NCBI RefSeq assembly: GCF_025950235.1
Contig: NZ_JAPDDT010000026.1
Location: 1-57,628 of the forward strand
Origin: Luteolibacter arcticus
GTDB taxonomy: Bacteria > Verrucomicrobiota > Verrucomicrobiia > Verrucomicrobiales > Akkermansiaceae
Direction: 5' to 3'
Length of the DNA stretch: 57,628 bases
The position numbers and the translations under genes were made by a program. The notes below the pieces were generated by a model. It did not search any database. It was not told where the DNA came from and worked only from the letters and a program-made list of their open reading frames with translations. Shown piece after piece: positions 44,198 to 52,504 of the stretch. Each line of letters starts with the position of its first letter. Within the stretch, counting starts at the first letter, position 1.

Positions 44198-47100
44198 ATG
44201 AGCCAACTTCCGACCGACCACCGCCGCGAATGCACGCCACGCCCTTGGCAGGAGGCGTTCTGGGCTGGTCATGCGGAGGCATTGGAACTGATCCTCTCCG
44301 GCCAGCCGCTCCAAGCGGTACTGGAACACATCGCGCGGCGCATCCAGGAGATGTCGGACGATGGGGCGCTGTGCTCGATCTACCTGGCAGACGAGGAACG
44401 CACGACCTTGACGCTGGCTGCGGCCCCGGGACTACCGGAGGAATTCACCGCAGCGGCCCGGCAACTGCCGATCAAGGATGGCTCCGGCTCCTGCGGCACG
44501 GCCGCAGCGCGCGGCGAAACCGTGCTGATCGAGGACATCACGATCCATCCCAACTGGATCTCGGCTCGGGAGCTGGTGATCCGGCACGGCCTGAAGGCGT
44601 GCTGGTCGGTGCCGGTCTTTTCCGTGAACGGAAAGGTGCTGGGGATCATGGGAATCTACTACCGCGAGAACCGCTTGCCGCTGCCAGACGAATTGGTCCG
44701 TGCCGAGTCGGCGGCGAAGCTAGTGGCACTGGCGATCGAGCGTGGACGGGCGGCCGAAAAATCGCGCCAGGACGAAACCTTGCTGAAGATCGCCGGCCGC
44801 AATGCGCGATTCGGCGGCTGGACGGTGGACATGCCGGAAATGCGGATCACTTGGTCGGATGAAGTCCGGGCCATCCATGAGGCAGCTCCCGACTACGAAC
44901 CGACGGCACCCGAGGCCTTCGACTTCTACGAAGAAACGTCGCGCAAACGCTTGCTCGAGGTCTTCGACCGCTGCGGAACGGTGGGCACGCCATTCGATGA
45001 AGAACTGGAATTCGTGACCGCCAAGGGCCGCCGGGTCTGGGTGCGGGCCAGTGGCGAAGCCGTACGCGACGCCGGCGGGACAATCCGCAGGATCCAGGGC
45101 GCCTTTCAGGACATTTCCACGAGGAAAGCATCCGAGCAGCGGGCACAGCAACTGGCCGAGCGATTGACCGCGACGCTGGAAAGCATCACCGATGCCTTTT
45201 TCACGCTGAACCGCCAATGGCAGTTCACCTACCTGAACACGGAGGCCGAAGGCATTCTGCGGCGGGAGCGCGACGAACTGTTAGGGAAGATCATTTGGGA
45301 AGAGTTCCCGAACGTCTGCGGCAGCACCGTGGAAGACACCTACCGGCAGGCGATGGAGAAGGGCCGGCCAAGCGTGCTGGACGAGTTCTTCTACCAGCCC
45401 TTCGGCCAGTGGTTCGAAATCCGCGCCTTCCCCTCGGAGGAAGGGCTGGCGGTATACTTCCGCAACGTGACGGCACGGCGGCAGTCGCGCGAACAACTGC
45501 GGTTGTTAGAAGCCAGTGTGGCACGGATCAACGATCTGGTGATCATCACCAACTCGGGCATTTGGGATGAACCGGAGCCGCGGATCCTTTTCGTCAACGA
45601 CGCCTTCACCCGCACGACCGGCTACTCCCGCGAGGAGGCCTTGGGCAGATCACCGCGTTTCCTCCAGGGACCGCGGACCCAACGCGCGGAACTCGACCGG
45701 ATCCGCATCGCCTTGATGCGCGGCGAGCCCGTGCGGGCGGAGCTGATCAACTACAAGAAGAGCGGCGAAGAACTTTGGCTGGAGGTGGACATTGTCCCCG
45801 TGAGCGGCACGGACGGCGGTCCCGCCTATCAGGTCGGGGTGATGCGCGACGCCACGGAGCGCAAGCGGGTGGAAGACGATGCGCGCGCCACCGAAGAACG
45901 CTACGTCCGGCAGCGCAATGCCCTCATCGCGCTGACCGACCTGCCGCCCTTGGCGACCGATGATGGGGAGAGCGCCTTTCACCGCATCACCGAGGTCCAT
46001 GCCCGCGCGCTGGGCGTCTCGAGGGTCAGCATCTGGCGCTACAACGCGGACCATACGGCCATCCACTGCGTGGATCTCTACGAACTGGAAACCCACCGCC
46101 ACAGCAGCGGCATGGTGCTGACCTCCGCGACCTGCCCGGCGTACTTCCGGGCGATGGATGAAATGGATGTGATCGCCGCGGACGACGCGTTGAGCGATCC
46201 GCGCACTTGCGAGTTTGCCTCCAGCTACCTGGTTCCGCTGGGGATCTCATCGATGCTCGACGCGCCGATCCATCTGGGCGGCGGCATTGAGGGCGTGATG
46301 TGCAGCGAGCACGTGGGACCGCCGCGGACATGGACCGGCGATGAAAAGACCTTCGCCGCCGCGGTGGGAAATCTTGTCTCCCTCTCACTGGAAGGCAGCG
46401 AGCGCCAACGGGCCGAGGAAGCCGCTCGCGAAACCCGCAAGCGTTTCGAGGTGGTGGCCCGTGCGACCAATGACGCCGTCTGGGACTGGGACTTCGCCAC
46501 GAACGAGATCTGGTGGAACGAGGGATTCGAAACCCTGTTCGGTTTCAAGCGCAGCGAGATCGAGCGCTCCGCCGAGTCATGGTATCATCGCATTCATCCG
46601 GAAGATGTTCGCCGCGTGCTGCCCGGCATCCGCCGCACCATCGCGGAGGGGGAAGAGCATTGGTCCGACGAATATCGCTTCCTCCGCGCCGACGGGCGCT
46701 ACGCCTACGTGCTCGACCGCGGGTTCGTGATCCGCGACGACAACGGCCGCGCGCTCCGGATGGTCGGCGGCATGACCGACCTGACAGCGCGCAAGCAATC
46801 GGAACAGGATTTGGCCCGCCTCAACCGCGCGCTGCAAATGCTGAGCGCCTGCAACGAGGCGGTCACCCGCGCCACCGGCGAGCACCACTTGCTGGAAGAG
46901 ATTTGCCGGCTCGCAGTCAACACCGGCGGCTATCGGATGGCATGGGTGGGCTATGCTCGCGACGACGCGAAACGCAGCATCGACCCGATCGCTTGGGCGG
47001 GCGTGGAAGACGGCTACTTGGAAAAGATCAGCCTCTCTTGGGACGAAGAGTGCTCCACGGGACGCGGACCGGCCGGCCAGACCATCCGCAGTGGCGAGAC

Positions 47101-49321
47101 CGTCGTATGCCGTGACATCACCAGGGACACCGCATCGTTCCACTGGCTGGACGATGCAATCGCCCGCGGTTACCGCGGTGTGATTTGCCTGCCTTTGCGC
47201 GATGGCGACCGGGTTTTCGGTTTGCTCACCCTTTACTCGCCGGACGCTCTTCAAGCGGCCGACGACGAGCTCGGCCTGCTGCAACAACTGGCAGACGACC
47301 TTGCCTTCGGCATCGGCACGCTGCGCTCGCGGCAGGAAATGCGCCGCACCGAGGAAGTGGTGCTGAAAGTGGCCCAGGCGGTTTCTTCCGGCACCGGCAC
47401 CGAGTTCTTCGACCTGCTGACCTTGAACATGGTCGAGGCGCTGGGAGCACACGGAGGCTTGATCGGCCGGTTGAATTCCGCCGACCTCTCGATCACCACG
47501 CTGTCCTTCGTGTTGGCAGGCAAGCTGGAGGAAAACGTCACCTACGGACTGACCGGCACCCCGTGCGAGAATGTCAGCGAGGGAAAGGTCTGCGTCTTCG
47601 ACCGCGGCGTGCAGGAGATTTTTCCGGAGGACCACTTGCTGGTCGTCTTCGGCATCCACGCCTATGCGGGCATTCCCTTGCGGCATCGCGATGGCACGGT
47701 GGCGGGCATCATGGTGGTGTTCTTCAACGCGCCGTTGGAAGAGACGGCGCTGGTGCAGTCCACGCTCCAGATCTTCGCCACCCGCGCCTCCGCGGAACTT
47801 GACAGGCAGGTGACCGACCAGCGCATTCGCGAGCAGGCCTCGCTGCTCGACCAAGCTCGCGACGCCATCCTTGTCCGCGAGTTGGACCACCGCATCACCT
47901 ACTGGAATAAGAGCGCCGAGCGTCTCTACGGCTGGACCGCGGAGGAAGCCCTCGGCCGCTCGGTGGAAGCGTTGATCTATCGGGATCCGCAGGATTTTCA
48001 CGCCGCCTGCCAGACGGTGGTGGCTACCGGCGAGTGGCTGGGCGAACTCCAGCAATTCGCGCGGGACGGTCGCGAGATCACCGTGGAAGGACGCTGGACT
48101 CTTCTCTACGACTCCGCGGGACAGCCTCGCAATATCCTCGCGATCAATACCGACATCACCGAGCACCGCCAGCTCCAGCAGCAGTTCCTGCGCGCGCAGC
48201 GGCTGGAAAGCATCGGCACGCTCGCCGGTGGCATCGCTCACGATCTCAACAACGTGCTCGCGCCGATCAGCATGTCGATCGAGTTGCTCCACTCCGAAGT
48301 GACCTCGGAACGTGGCCGCGAGCTGCTGGCGACGCTGGCGGGAAGCGCCCGTCGCGGCGCGGACATGGTCAGCCAGGTGCTGTCGTTCGCCCGCGGCATG
48401 GAAGGCCGCCGGGTGGAGATCCACGCCCGCCGTCTGGTCGGCGACGTGGAGAGCATCGTCCGCGACACCTTCCCGAAGGACGTCACCCTCGACATTCGCG
48501 TGCCCCGCAGCCTGTGGACGCTTCAAGGCGACCCGACCCAGCTCCACCAGGTGCTCATCAACCTCTGCGTGAATGCCCGCGACGCGATGCCCCAAGGAGG
48601 GCGGATTTCCATCAGCGCGGAAAACCTCGACGTGGATCCCCGCGAGGCGGCCCGCGAGCCTGGGGCCAAGCCCGGCCCCTACGTGAGGATCAGCGTGGAA
48701 GACAGCGGCTCCGGCATTCCGCCGCAGCATCTCGAAAAGATCTTCGAGCCGTTCTTCACCACCAAGGAGGTCGGCAAGGGCACCGGGCTCGGATTGCCGA
48801 CGTCGCTGGCCATCATCAAGGGCCACGGTGGCTTCCTCCGCGCGGCCAGTCCCGTCGGGCGAGGGGCTCGCTTCGACCTGTTCTTGCCCGGCCTGCCGGG
48901 AACGGGTGACACCGCGCCCGACCACGGCGACACCCCCCTCCCCCGCGGCGACGGCGAAACCGTCCTCATCGCAGACGATGAAGAGTTCATCCGTCGCGTC
49001 ACCGGCCGGACGCTCGAGTCCTTTGGCTACAAGATCCTGCTCGCCGCCAACGGCAACGAGGCGGTCGAGCTCTACCGCCAGCATCACTCCGGCATCTCGG
49101 TGGTGATCACCGACATGATGATGCCCGGCTTGGATGGAGCCTCGGTGATCCGCGCGCTGGCGGCCATCGATGGCGGCGTGAAAATCATCGCCTCCAGCGG
49201 CGTGACCGGCCACGACGCCCGTGCCCGCGAGGCCGGTGATTGTGTCCGCCACTTCCTGCCCAAGCCATGCAGCGCCGAAACTCTGCTGAAAGTGCTCAAA
49301 CGAGTTATTTCCGATCCGTAA
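44198..49321 (+). CDS. Hybrid sensor histidine kinase, multi-GAF/PAS
   Basis: 1707 residues, no membrane segment, so a cytosolic sensor. Approximate order: GAF 30-185, PAS 205-310, PAS 323-430, LOV-like PAS 437-555, GAF 568-735, PAS 749-870, GAF 878-1035, GAF 1053-1200, PAS 1214-1330, HisKA 1338-1405 (phospho-acceptor His1348 in GGIAHDLNN), ATPase 1450-1570 (NARDAMPQGG, DSGSGIPPQH, GTGLGL), receiver 1590-1705 (Asp1639 in VVITDMMMPGLDG). The LOV-like domain reads GRSPRFLQGP at 483-492, with proline at 486 where photoactive LOV has cysteine. The next gene, 87 nt downstream, is an NtrC-type activator, so the two should form a phosphorelay. Confidence 0.93.
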   Translation: MSQLPTDHRRECTPRPWQEAFWAGHAEALELILSGQPLQAVLEHIARRIQEMSDDGALCSIYLADEERTTLTLAAAPGLPEEFTAAARQLPIKDGSGSCGTAAARGETVLIEDITIHPNWISARELVIRHGLKACWSVPVFSVNGKVLGIMGIYYRENRLPLPDELVRAESAAKLVALAIERGRAAEKSRQDETLLKIAGRNARFGGWTVDMPEMRITWSDEVRAIHEAAPDYEPTAPEAFDFYEETSRKRLLEVFDRCGTVGTPFDEELEFVTAKGRRVWVRASGEAVRDAGGTIRRIQGAFQDISTRKASEQRAQQLAERLTATLESITDAFFTLNRQWQFTYLNTEAEGILRRERDELLGKIIWEEFPNVCGSTVEDTYRQAMEKGRPSVLDEFFYQPFGQWFEIRAFPSEEGLAVYFRNVTARRQSREQLRLLEASVARINDLVIITNSGIWDEPEPRILFVNDAFTRTTGYSREEALGRSPRFLQGPRTQRAELDRIRIALMRGEPVRAELINYKKSGEELWLEVDIVPVSGTDGGPAYQVGVMRDATERKRVEDDARATEERYVRQRNALIALTDLPPLATDDGESAFHRITEVHARALGVSRVSIWRYNADHTAIHCVDLYELETHRHSSGMVLTSATCPAYFRAMDEMDVIAADDALSDPRTCEFASSYLVPLGISSMLDAPIHLGGGIEGVMCSEHVGPPRTWTGDEKTFAAAVGNLVSLSLEGSERQRAEEAARETRKRFEVVARATNDAVWDWDFATNEIWWNEGFETLFGFKRSEIERSAESWYHRIHPEDVRRVLPGIRRTIAEGEEHWSDEYRFLRADGRYAYVLDRGFVIRDDNGRALRMVGGMTDLTARKQSEQDLARLNRALQMLSACNEAVTRATGEHHLLEEICRLAVNTGGYRMAWVGYARDDAKRSIDPIAWAGVEDGYLEKISLSWDEECSTGRGPAGQTIRSGETVVCRDITRDTASFHWLDDAIARGYRGVICLPLRDGDRVFGLLTLYSPDALQAADDELGLLQQLADDLAFGIGTLRSRQEMRRTEEVVLKVAQAVSSGTGTEFFDLLTLNMVEALGAHGGLIGRLNSADLSITTLSFVLAGKLEENVTYGLTGTPCENVSEGKVCVFDRGVQEIFPEDHLLVVFGIHAYAGIPLRHRDGTVAGIMVVFFNAPLEETALVQSTLQIFATRASAELDRQVTDQRIREQASLLDQARDAILVRELDHRITYWNKSAERLYGWTAEEALGRSVEALIYRDPQDFHAACQTVVATGEWLGELQQFARDGREITVEGRWTLLYDSAGQPRNILAINTDITEHRQLQQQFLRAQRLESIGTLAGGIAHDLNNVLAPISMSIELLHSEVTSERGRELLATLAGSARRGADMVSQVLSFARGMEGRRVEIHARRLVGDVESIVRDTFPKDVTLDIRVPRSLWTLQGDPTQLHQVLINLCVNARDAMPQGGRISISAENLDVDPREAAREPGAKPGPYVRISVEDSGSGIPPQHLEKIFEPFFTTKEVGKGTGLGLPTSLAIIKGHGGFLRAASPVGRGARFDLFLPGLPGTGDTAPDHGDTPLPRGDGETVLIADDEEFIRRVTGRTLESFGYKILLAANGNEAVELYRQHHSGISVVITDMMMPGLDGASVIRALAAIDGGVKIIASSGVTGHDARAREAGDCVRHFLPKPCSAETLLKVLKRVISDP

Positions 49322-49408
49322 TCCCCCCCAGTTGTCACACACGGTCCCGCCGCACCATGATTCGCGTGCTGGACTTGCAATAAAGTTCACCGACCTTACC
49401 CGACCCTG

Positions 49409-50770
49409 ATGTCCCTGAGCCGAGAAGACCAAGCCAACCTCCTGATCGTCGACGACGACGAAACGATCCAGCGTTTGCTGGTGATCGCCGCGAAGGATCA
49501 CGGCTGGCGGCCACGGACGGCGGGCAGCGGAATGGCGGCCTTGGAAGCATTGGACGACGGCATCGAGGCCGTGGTGCTCGACCATGGACTGCCGGACATT
49601 GACGGGCTGCAGACCTTGGAGCGGCTGCGCCAGGCCCGCCCGGACCTGCCAGTCATCATGCTAACCGGCCTCAACGACGCGGAAACCGCGGTGCGGGCCC
49701 TCCGCGCGGGAGCCGGCGACTACTTGACCAAGCCCTTCGAGCTGAAGCGCTTGTTCGACCTGCTGCGGCAGATCCGCCAGGACCGCCGCGAGCCCGTGGT
49801 GGCGACGGTGGCGGGAAACGTGCCGAAGCTGGGACCCTCCACGGGCGGCGGCCTGCGCAGTGCGAATACACGCGTCCGCGAACTGCTGCGCCGCATGGAA
49901 AAGGCCGCCTCGCTGGACACCACCATCCTTCTCACCGGGGAAAGCGGCACTGGCAAAACCTACTTCGCCCGCGAGATCCACCGCCTCAGCCCCCGTGCCG
50001 CGGAGGATTTCATCCCGGTGAGCTGCCCTGCCCTGCCGCGGGAGCTGTTGGAGTCGGAGCTTTTCGGCCACGAAAAAGGATCCTTCACCGGGGCGACGGC
50101 CACCCGCGCCGGGCGATTCGAGCAGGCCTCCAAGGGCACGCTTTTCCTCGACGAGATCGGCGATCTTCCCGCCGAACTTCAGCCGAAACTCCTCACCGTC
50201 CTCCAGGACCGGGAATTCTTCCGCGTGGGCGGCAACAAGATCCTGCGCACCAATGCCCGCGTCATCGCCGCCACCAACGTGGACCTCCACGCCAAGGTCG
50301 CCGACGGCAGCTTCCGCGAGGATCTCTACTACCGACTGAATATCATCGAATTGCCCATCCCGCCGCTGCGCGAGCGCAAGGACGACCTGCCCGGTCTGAC
50401 CGCCGCCATCCTCGGGCGCATCGCGGGACGTCGCGGCAGCGCTGGCTGGACCCTGTCCCCCAACGCCAGCGAAGCCCTCGCCGCCTACGATTGGCCCGGC
50501 AATATCCGCCAGCTTGAGAACGTGCTCGAGCGGGCGACCGCATTCACCGAGCGCAGTGAGTTAAGTGAAAAGGACTTGGTGACGCTGCTGGAGGCGCGCC
50601 GCGACGGGCCGTCTGCCGCCGCCAAAGTTAGGACGCTCCACGAACTCGAGCGGGAAACTTTCCTCGAAGCCTACCGGCGCACCGGCGGCAACAAAGCCCG
50701 CACGGCTCGCGAACTCGGTGTCTCGGAGCGCACCGTTTACAATCTCTTGGAACGCCACGGATTGAAGTAA
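49409..50770 (+). CDS. NtrC-family sigma-54-dependent response regulator
   Basis: 453 residues. Receiver domain 1-125 with phosphorylated Asp58 in VVLDHGLPDIDG and conserved Lys in LTKPFE. AAA+ domain 150-385: Walker A GESGTGKT, the sigma-54 contact loop GSFTGA in ELFGHEKGSFTGA, Walker B GTLFLDEIGDLPAELQ and sensor arginines in FREDLYYRLN. C-terminal Fis-type HTH: GNKARTARELGVSERTVYNLLERH. It follows the hybrid kinase by 87 nt. It should activate sigma-54 promoters from a remote dyad, and two GG-N10-GC promoters lie directly downstream. Confidence 0.96.
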   Translation: MSLSREDQANLLIVDDDETIQRLLVIAAKDHGWRPRTAGSGMAALEALDDGIEAVVLDHGLPDIDGLQTLERLRQARPDLPVIMLTGLNDAETAVRALRAGAGDYLTKPFELKRLFDLLRQIRQDRREPVVATVAGNVPKLGPSTGGGLRSANTRVRELLRRMEKAASLDTTILLTGESGTGKTYFAREIHRLSPRAAEDFIPVSCPALPRELLESELFGHEKGSFTGATATRAGRFEQASKGTLFLDEIGDLPAELQPKLLTVLQDREFFRVGGNKILRTNARVIAATNVDLHAKVADGSFREDLYYRLNIIELPIPPLRERKDDLPGLTAAILGRIAGRRGSAGWTLSPNASEALAAYDWPGNIRQLENVLERATAFTERSELSEKDLVTLLEARRDGPSAAAKVRTLHELERETFLEAYRRTGGNKARTARELGVSERTVYNLLERHGLK

Positions 50771-50801
50771 CATTGACGACGGGCAAAATGCAACTCCATG
50801 C

Positions 50802-50829
50802 ATGATTTTCAGCATATCTTGAAAATCAT
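50802..50829. promoter_or_regulatory. Perfect 10-bp dyad, candidate enhancer (UAS)
   Basis: ATGATTTTCA and TGAAAATCAT flank an 8-nt spacer, and AGTTTTCA 6 nt further on repeats a half site. It lies 90-118 bp upstream of the sigma-54 promoter at 50920, the right distance and form for an NtrC-family enhancer. AT-rich DNA between the two could take a bend or IHF. Binding by the adjacent regulator is inferred. Confidence 0.55.
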
Positions 50830-50919
50830 ACAGAGTTTTCAATTCACCTACCGTGCCCGGATTCTCCAATTGTTTCTCCATTTCATTGAACGTGAGGCAC
50901 TGACGAAATGTCGGTATAG

Positions 50920-50936
50920 TTGGCATCGCGGGTGCC
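50920..50936 (+). promoter_or_regulatory. Sigma-54-type promoter A
   Basis: TTGGCATCGCGGGTGCC has GG (50922-50923) and GC (50934-50935) exactly 10 nt apart, with TGGCA at -24 and TGC at -12. Counting 12 nt from GC gives a start at 50947-50948, the first base of the GTTCTC hairpin of RNA A. Confidence 0.6.
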
Positions 50937-50946
50937 AGACTATCCC

Positions 50947-51085
50947 TGTTCTCTGGGGGGAGAACAGGGGTCGAAAGGCCCCGCAATGCAACACAACCAA
51001 ACCGTCGGGCGGATGGTCTCTTCGGAGGCCCCCCCGGCGGTGAGGGTTGGTGCAGGCGGTCTTTCCCCGGAGGGAACATCCCGCC
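50947..51085 (+). ncRNA. Structured RNA element A (leader of the gene at 51091)
   Basis: P1 is GTTCTC/GAGAAC (50948-50965) around GGGG; P2 is GGGG/CCCC (50967-50982). P3 is enclosed by CCAA/TTGG (50997-51000, 51047-51050), contains ACCG-T-CGGG/CCCG-G-CGGT (51001-51009, 51033-51041) and ends in GGTCTC-TTCG-GAGGCC (51015-51030), a UUCG-capped stem. P4, GGCGG...CCGCC (51055-51085), encloses TTCCC-CGGA-GGGAA. P4 holds a GGAGG, so it may hide a ribosome site from the gene at 51091. RNA B is a relative. I recognise no Rfam family. Confidence 0.55.
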
Positions 51086-51090
51086 CCACC

Positions 51091-51690
51091 ATGCACAGCT
51101 CCCTCAGCTCCCCGAATCTCGAACGCCAAGGTCTCTCGCGCATGCCATCCCGGGTCATGCTGAAAGACGACTTCTGCCAACCGGTCCCCGACAACTTCGC
51201 GCCGCTTTCCCTGCTCCAGATGCCTGCCCCGGTGGCGGACATCGACGATGCAGCAATTCTCGACTCGCTCGATGACCTTCCGCCCCGGCCCAGGTCGCGT
51301 GCAAATATCCGCTCGCGCCGTTCGACGCCGCCCTTCGTGCCGTTCCAGCCGGAGACCTTTCTCAACGCAAAGGATCCCTGGGCCGTCCATTCGCTGAAGG
51401 ACCTGATCGGCTTCTTCCTGCCTGAGATCAGCGTGTCCATCGCCCTGATGTCGGTATGCGGCCTGATGGCGGGCAAGCTGCTCGCCCGCTGGGCCAACGG
51501 TATCCAGCCGCTGTGGGTGCTCGGCCTCTACCTCGCGGTCTTGTTTCTCCACCTCGGCAGCCTTTACCTCGGCGGCAAGGGCGGCAGCTCCTCACACCTC
51601 AAGACCTCCCTGCGGACCTTGGTGCTGGGTCTCTTCCTGCTGCTGCTACCTCACTCGGTCGCCTTCCTGTTCCTGAGCGCCAACGGGTAA
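51091..51690 (+). CDS. Small membrane protein downstream of RNA A
   Basis: 199 residues from ATG 51091 (MHSSLSSPNLERQG); ATG 51142 is an alternative. About 90 N-terminal residues are soluble, Pro/Asp/Arg-rich and probably disordered. Three to four membrane helices follow: DLIGFFLPEISVSIALMSVCGLMAG, PLWVLGLYLAVLFLHLGSLYLG and SLRTLVLGLFLLLLPHSVAFLFL. No family recognised; there is no PEP-CTERM signal. Its transcript should carry RNA element A, so it is a candidate output gene of the kinase-activator circuit. A ribosome site is not evident right before the ATG; the nearest GGAGG, 17 nt upstream, is inside a hairpin. Confidence 0.65.
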   Translation: MHSSLSSPNLERQGLSRMPSRVMLKDDFCQPVPDNFAPLSLLQMPAPVADIDDAAILDSLDDLPPRPRSRANIRSRRSTPPFVPFQPETFLNAKDPWAVHSLKDLIGFFLPEISVSIALMSVCGLMAGKLLARWANGIQPLWVLGLYLAVLFLHLGSLYLGGKGGSSSHLKTSLRTLVLGLFLLLLPHSVAFLFLSANG

Positions 51691-51819
51691 TTCTTGCTGA
51701 ACGAACTTCGCCGAAGCCTGAACTTATTACAGCCTGAAGCATCCAATCGCTGGCATTGCTGGTTTCCCTTTCATTTCGAATCACTCGAAGCCAGCGACTT
51801 ACGACTTACCTACGATTTC
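51691..51819. other. Upstream region of RNA B
   Basis: TTCGA-ATCAC-TCGAA (51775-51789) and the tandem CGACTTA-CGACTTA at about 51795-51808 sit just upstream of the second sigma-54 promoter. The dyad differs from that of RNA A, so the activators may differ or the site may be degenerate. No gene is visible in the stretch. Confidence 0.35.
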
Positions 51820-51835
51820 TGGCACGCTGCCTGCC
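51820..51835 (+). promoter_or_regulatory. Sigma-54-type promoter B
   Basis: TGGCACGCTGCCTGCC matches the TGGCACG-N4-TTGC consensus with one change (CTGC) and keeps GG (51821-51822) and GC (51833-51834) exactly 10 nt apart. The predicted start, 51846, is the first base of the RNA B hairpin. Confidence 0.7.
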
Positions 51836-51845
51836 AATAAGAGCT

Positions 51846-51980
51846 GTTCTCTGGGGGGAGAACTTGGGCCTCACCGCCCGCTATCCAATCCAATCCCCTG
51901 CCGGTCGTGTGATCTCTCACGAGGTCCCGTCGGCGGGGGTTGGTTTGGGTTTTCAAATCGAGGGCAGACTTCTGCCTCGG
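51846..51980 (+). ncRNA. Structured RNA element B
   Basis: Begins with the same 18 nt as RNA A (GTTCTCTGGGGGGAGAAC). P2 GGGC/GCCC (51866-51879) follows. P3 is enclosed by CCAA/TTGG (51890-51893, 51940-51943), contains CCCCTGCCGG (51896-51905) paired with CCGTCGGCGGGG (51927-51938) and closes on a CGTG-type hairpin. A last hairpin at 51959-51979 (CGAGGGCAGA / TCTGCCTCG) may end the transcript. No downstream gene is in the same direction: rlpA is convergent. It may act as a small RNA in its own right. Confidence 0.55.
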
Positions 51981-52011
51981 GAAAAGGCTTCAGCCACCCT
52001 GACGGAGAGCC

Positions 52012-52050
52012 AAAAAAAGGCCCCCTTCCGAATGAATCCGGAAGAGGGCG
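52012..52050 (-). terminator. Rho-independent terminator of rlpA
   Basis: On the minus strand GCCCTCTTCCG, a 7-nt loop and CGGAAGGGGGC are followed by CTTTTTTT. It lies 30 nt past the rlpA stop, and its hairpin may also block transcription coming from RNA B. Confidence 0.85.
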
Positions 52051-52078
52051 GTTAATAAAGGCAGCGAAGGGGTTGCCG

Positions 52079-52504
52079 TCAGTTGTCTGACATTTTCAGC
52101 ACCTCGACCTTCACGGGCACGATGCCGCGCGAACGAAAGCCGAGGCGCTGAGCGACTCCTTCAGTGACGTCGATCACTCGACCCTTGGTGTAAGGGCCGC
52201 GATCATTGATACGGACCACCTCAGACATGCCGTTGGACAGGTTGGTCACGCGGACTTGCGTGCCCATCGGCAGGGTCTTGTGCGCGGCGGTCGCAGCAAG
52301 ATTGCTGAGACGCTCGCCGCTGGCGGTTCGGGTGCCACCATTACAGTGGACACCATACCAGGAAGCCTTGCCCGTTTGCACGGACGAGACTTTCCATTCC
52401 GTCGGACCGGAGGAGCGGTTCGACGCGGTTGCCTGCGTGGAGCAGGATGGTAGCATTAGGGCTCCGGCGATGGCCAGGGCCACGGACTTTAGGTTCCGGG
52501 TCAT
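52079..52504 (-). CDS. rlpA: RlpA-like septal lipoprotein
   Basis: 141 residues. Lipoprotein signal ending LMLPSC. The double-psi beta-barrel has ASWYGVHCNGGTRTASGERL (family ASWYG-F-G--TA-G) with INDRGPYTKGRVIDVT. RlpA is a lytic transglycosylase or binding protein for denuded glycan at septa and is often associated with daughter-cell separation. The SPOR domain of longer relatives is missing. It ends in an intrinsic terminator. Confidence 0.9.
   Translation of the reverse strand: MTRNLKSVALAIAGALMLPSCSTQATASNRSSGPTEWKVSSVQTGKASWYGVHCNGGTRTASGERLSNLAATAAHKTLPMGTQVRVTNLSNGMSEVVRINDRGPYTKGRVIDVTEGVAQRLGFRSRGIVPVKVEVLKMSDN

Noticed and set aside
46577..49585. A 1002-residue minus-strand open frame opposite the kinase
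   Set aside because: Low-complexity, His/Asp/Arg-rich composition typical of antisense frames in GC-rich DNA; the kinase on the other strand has full domain structure.
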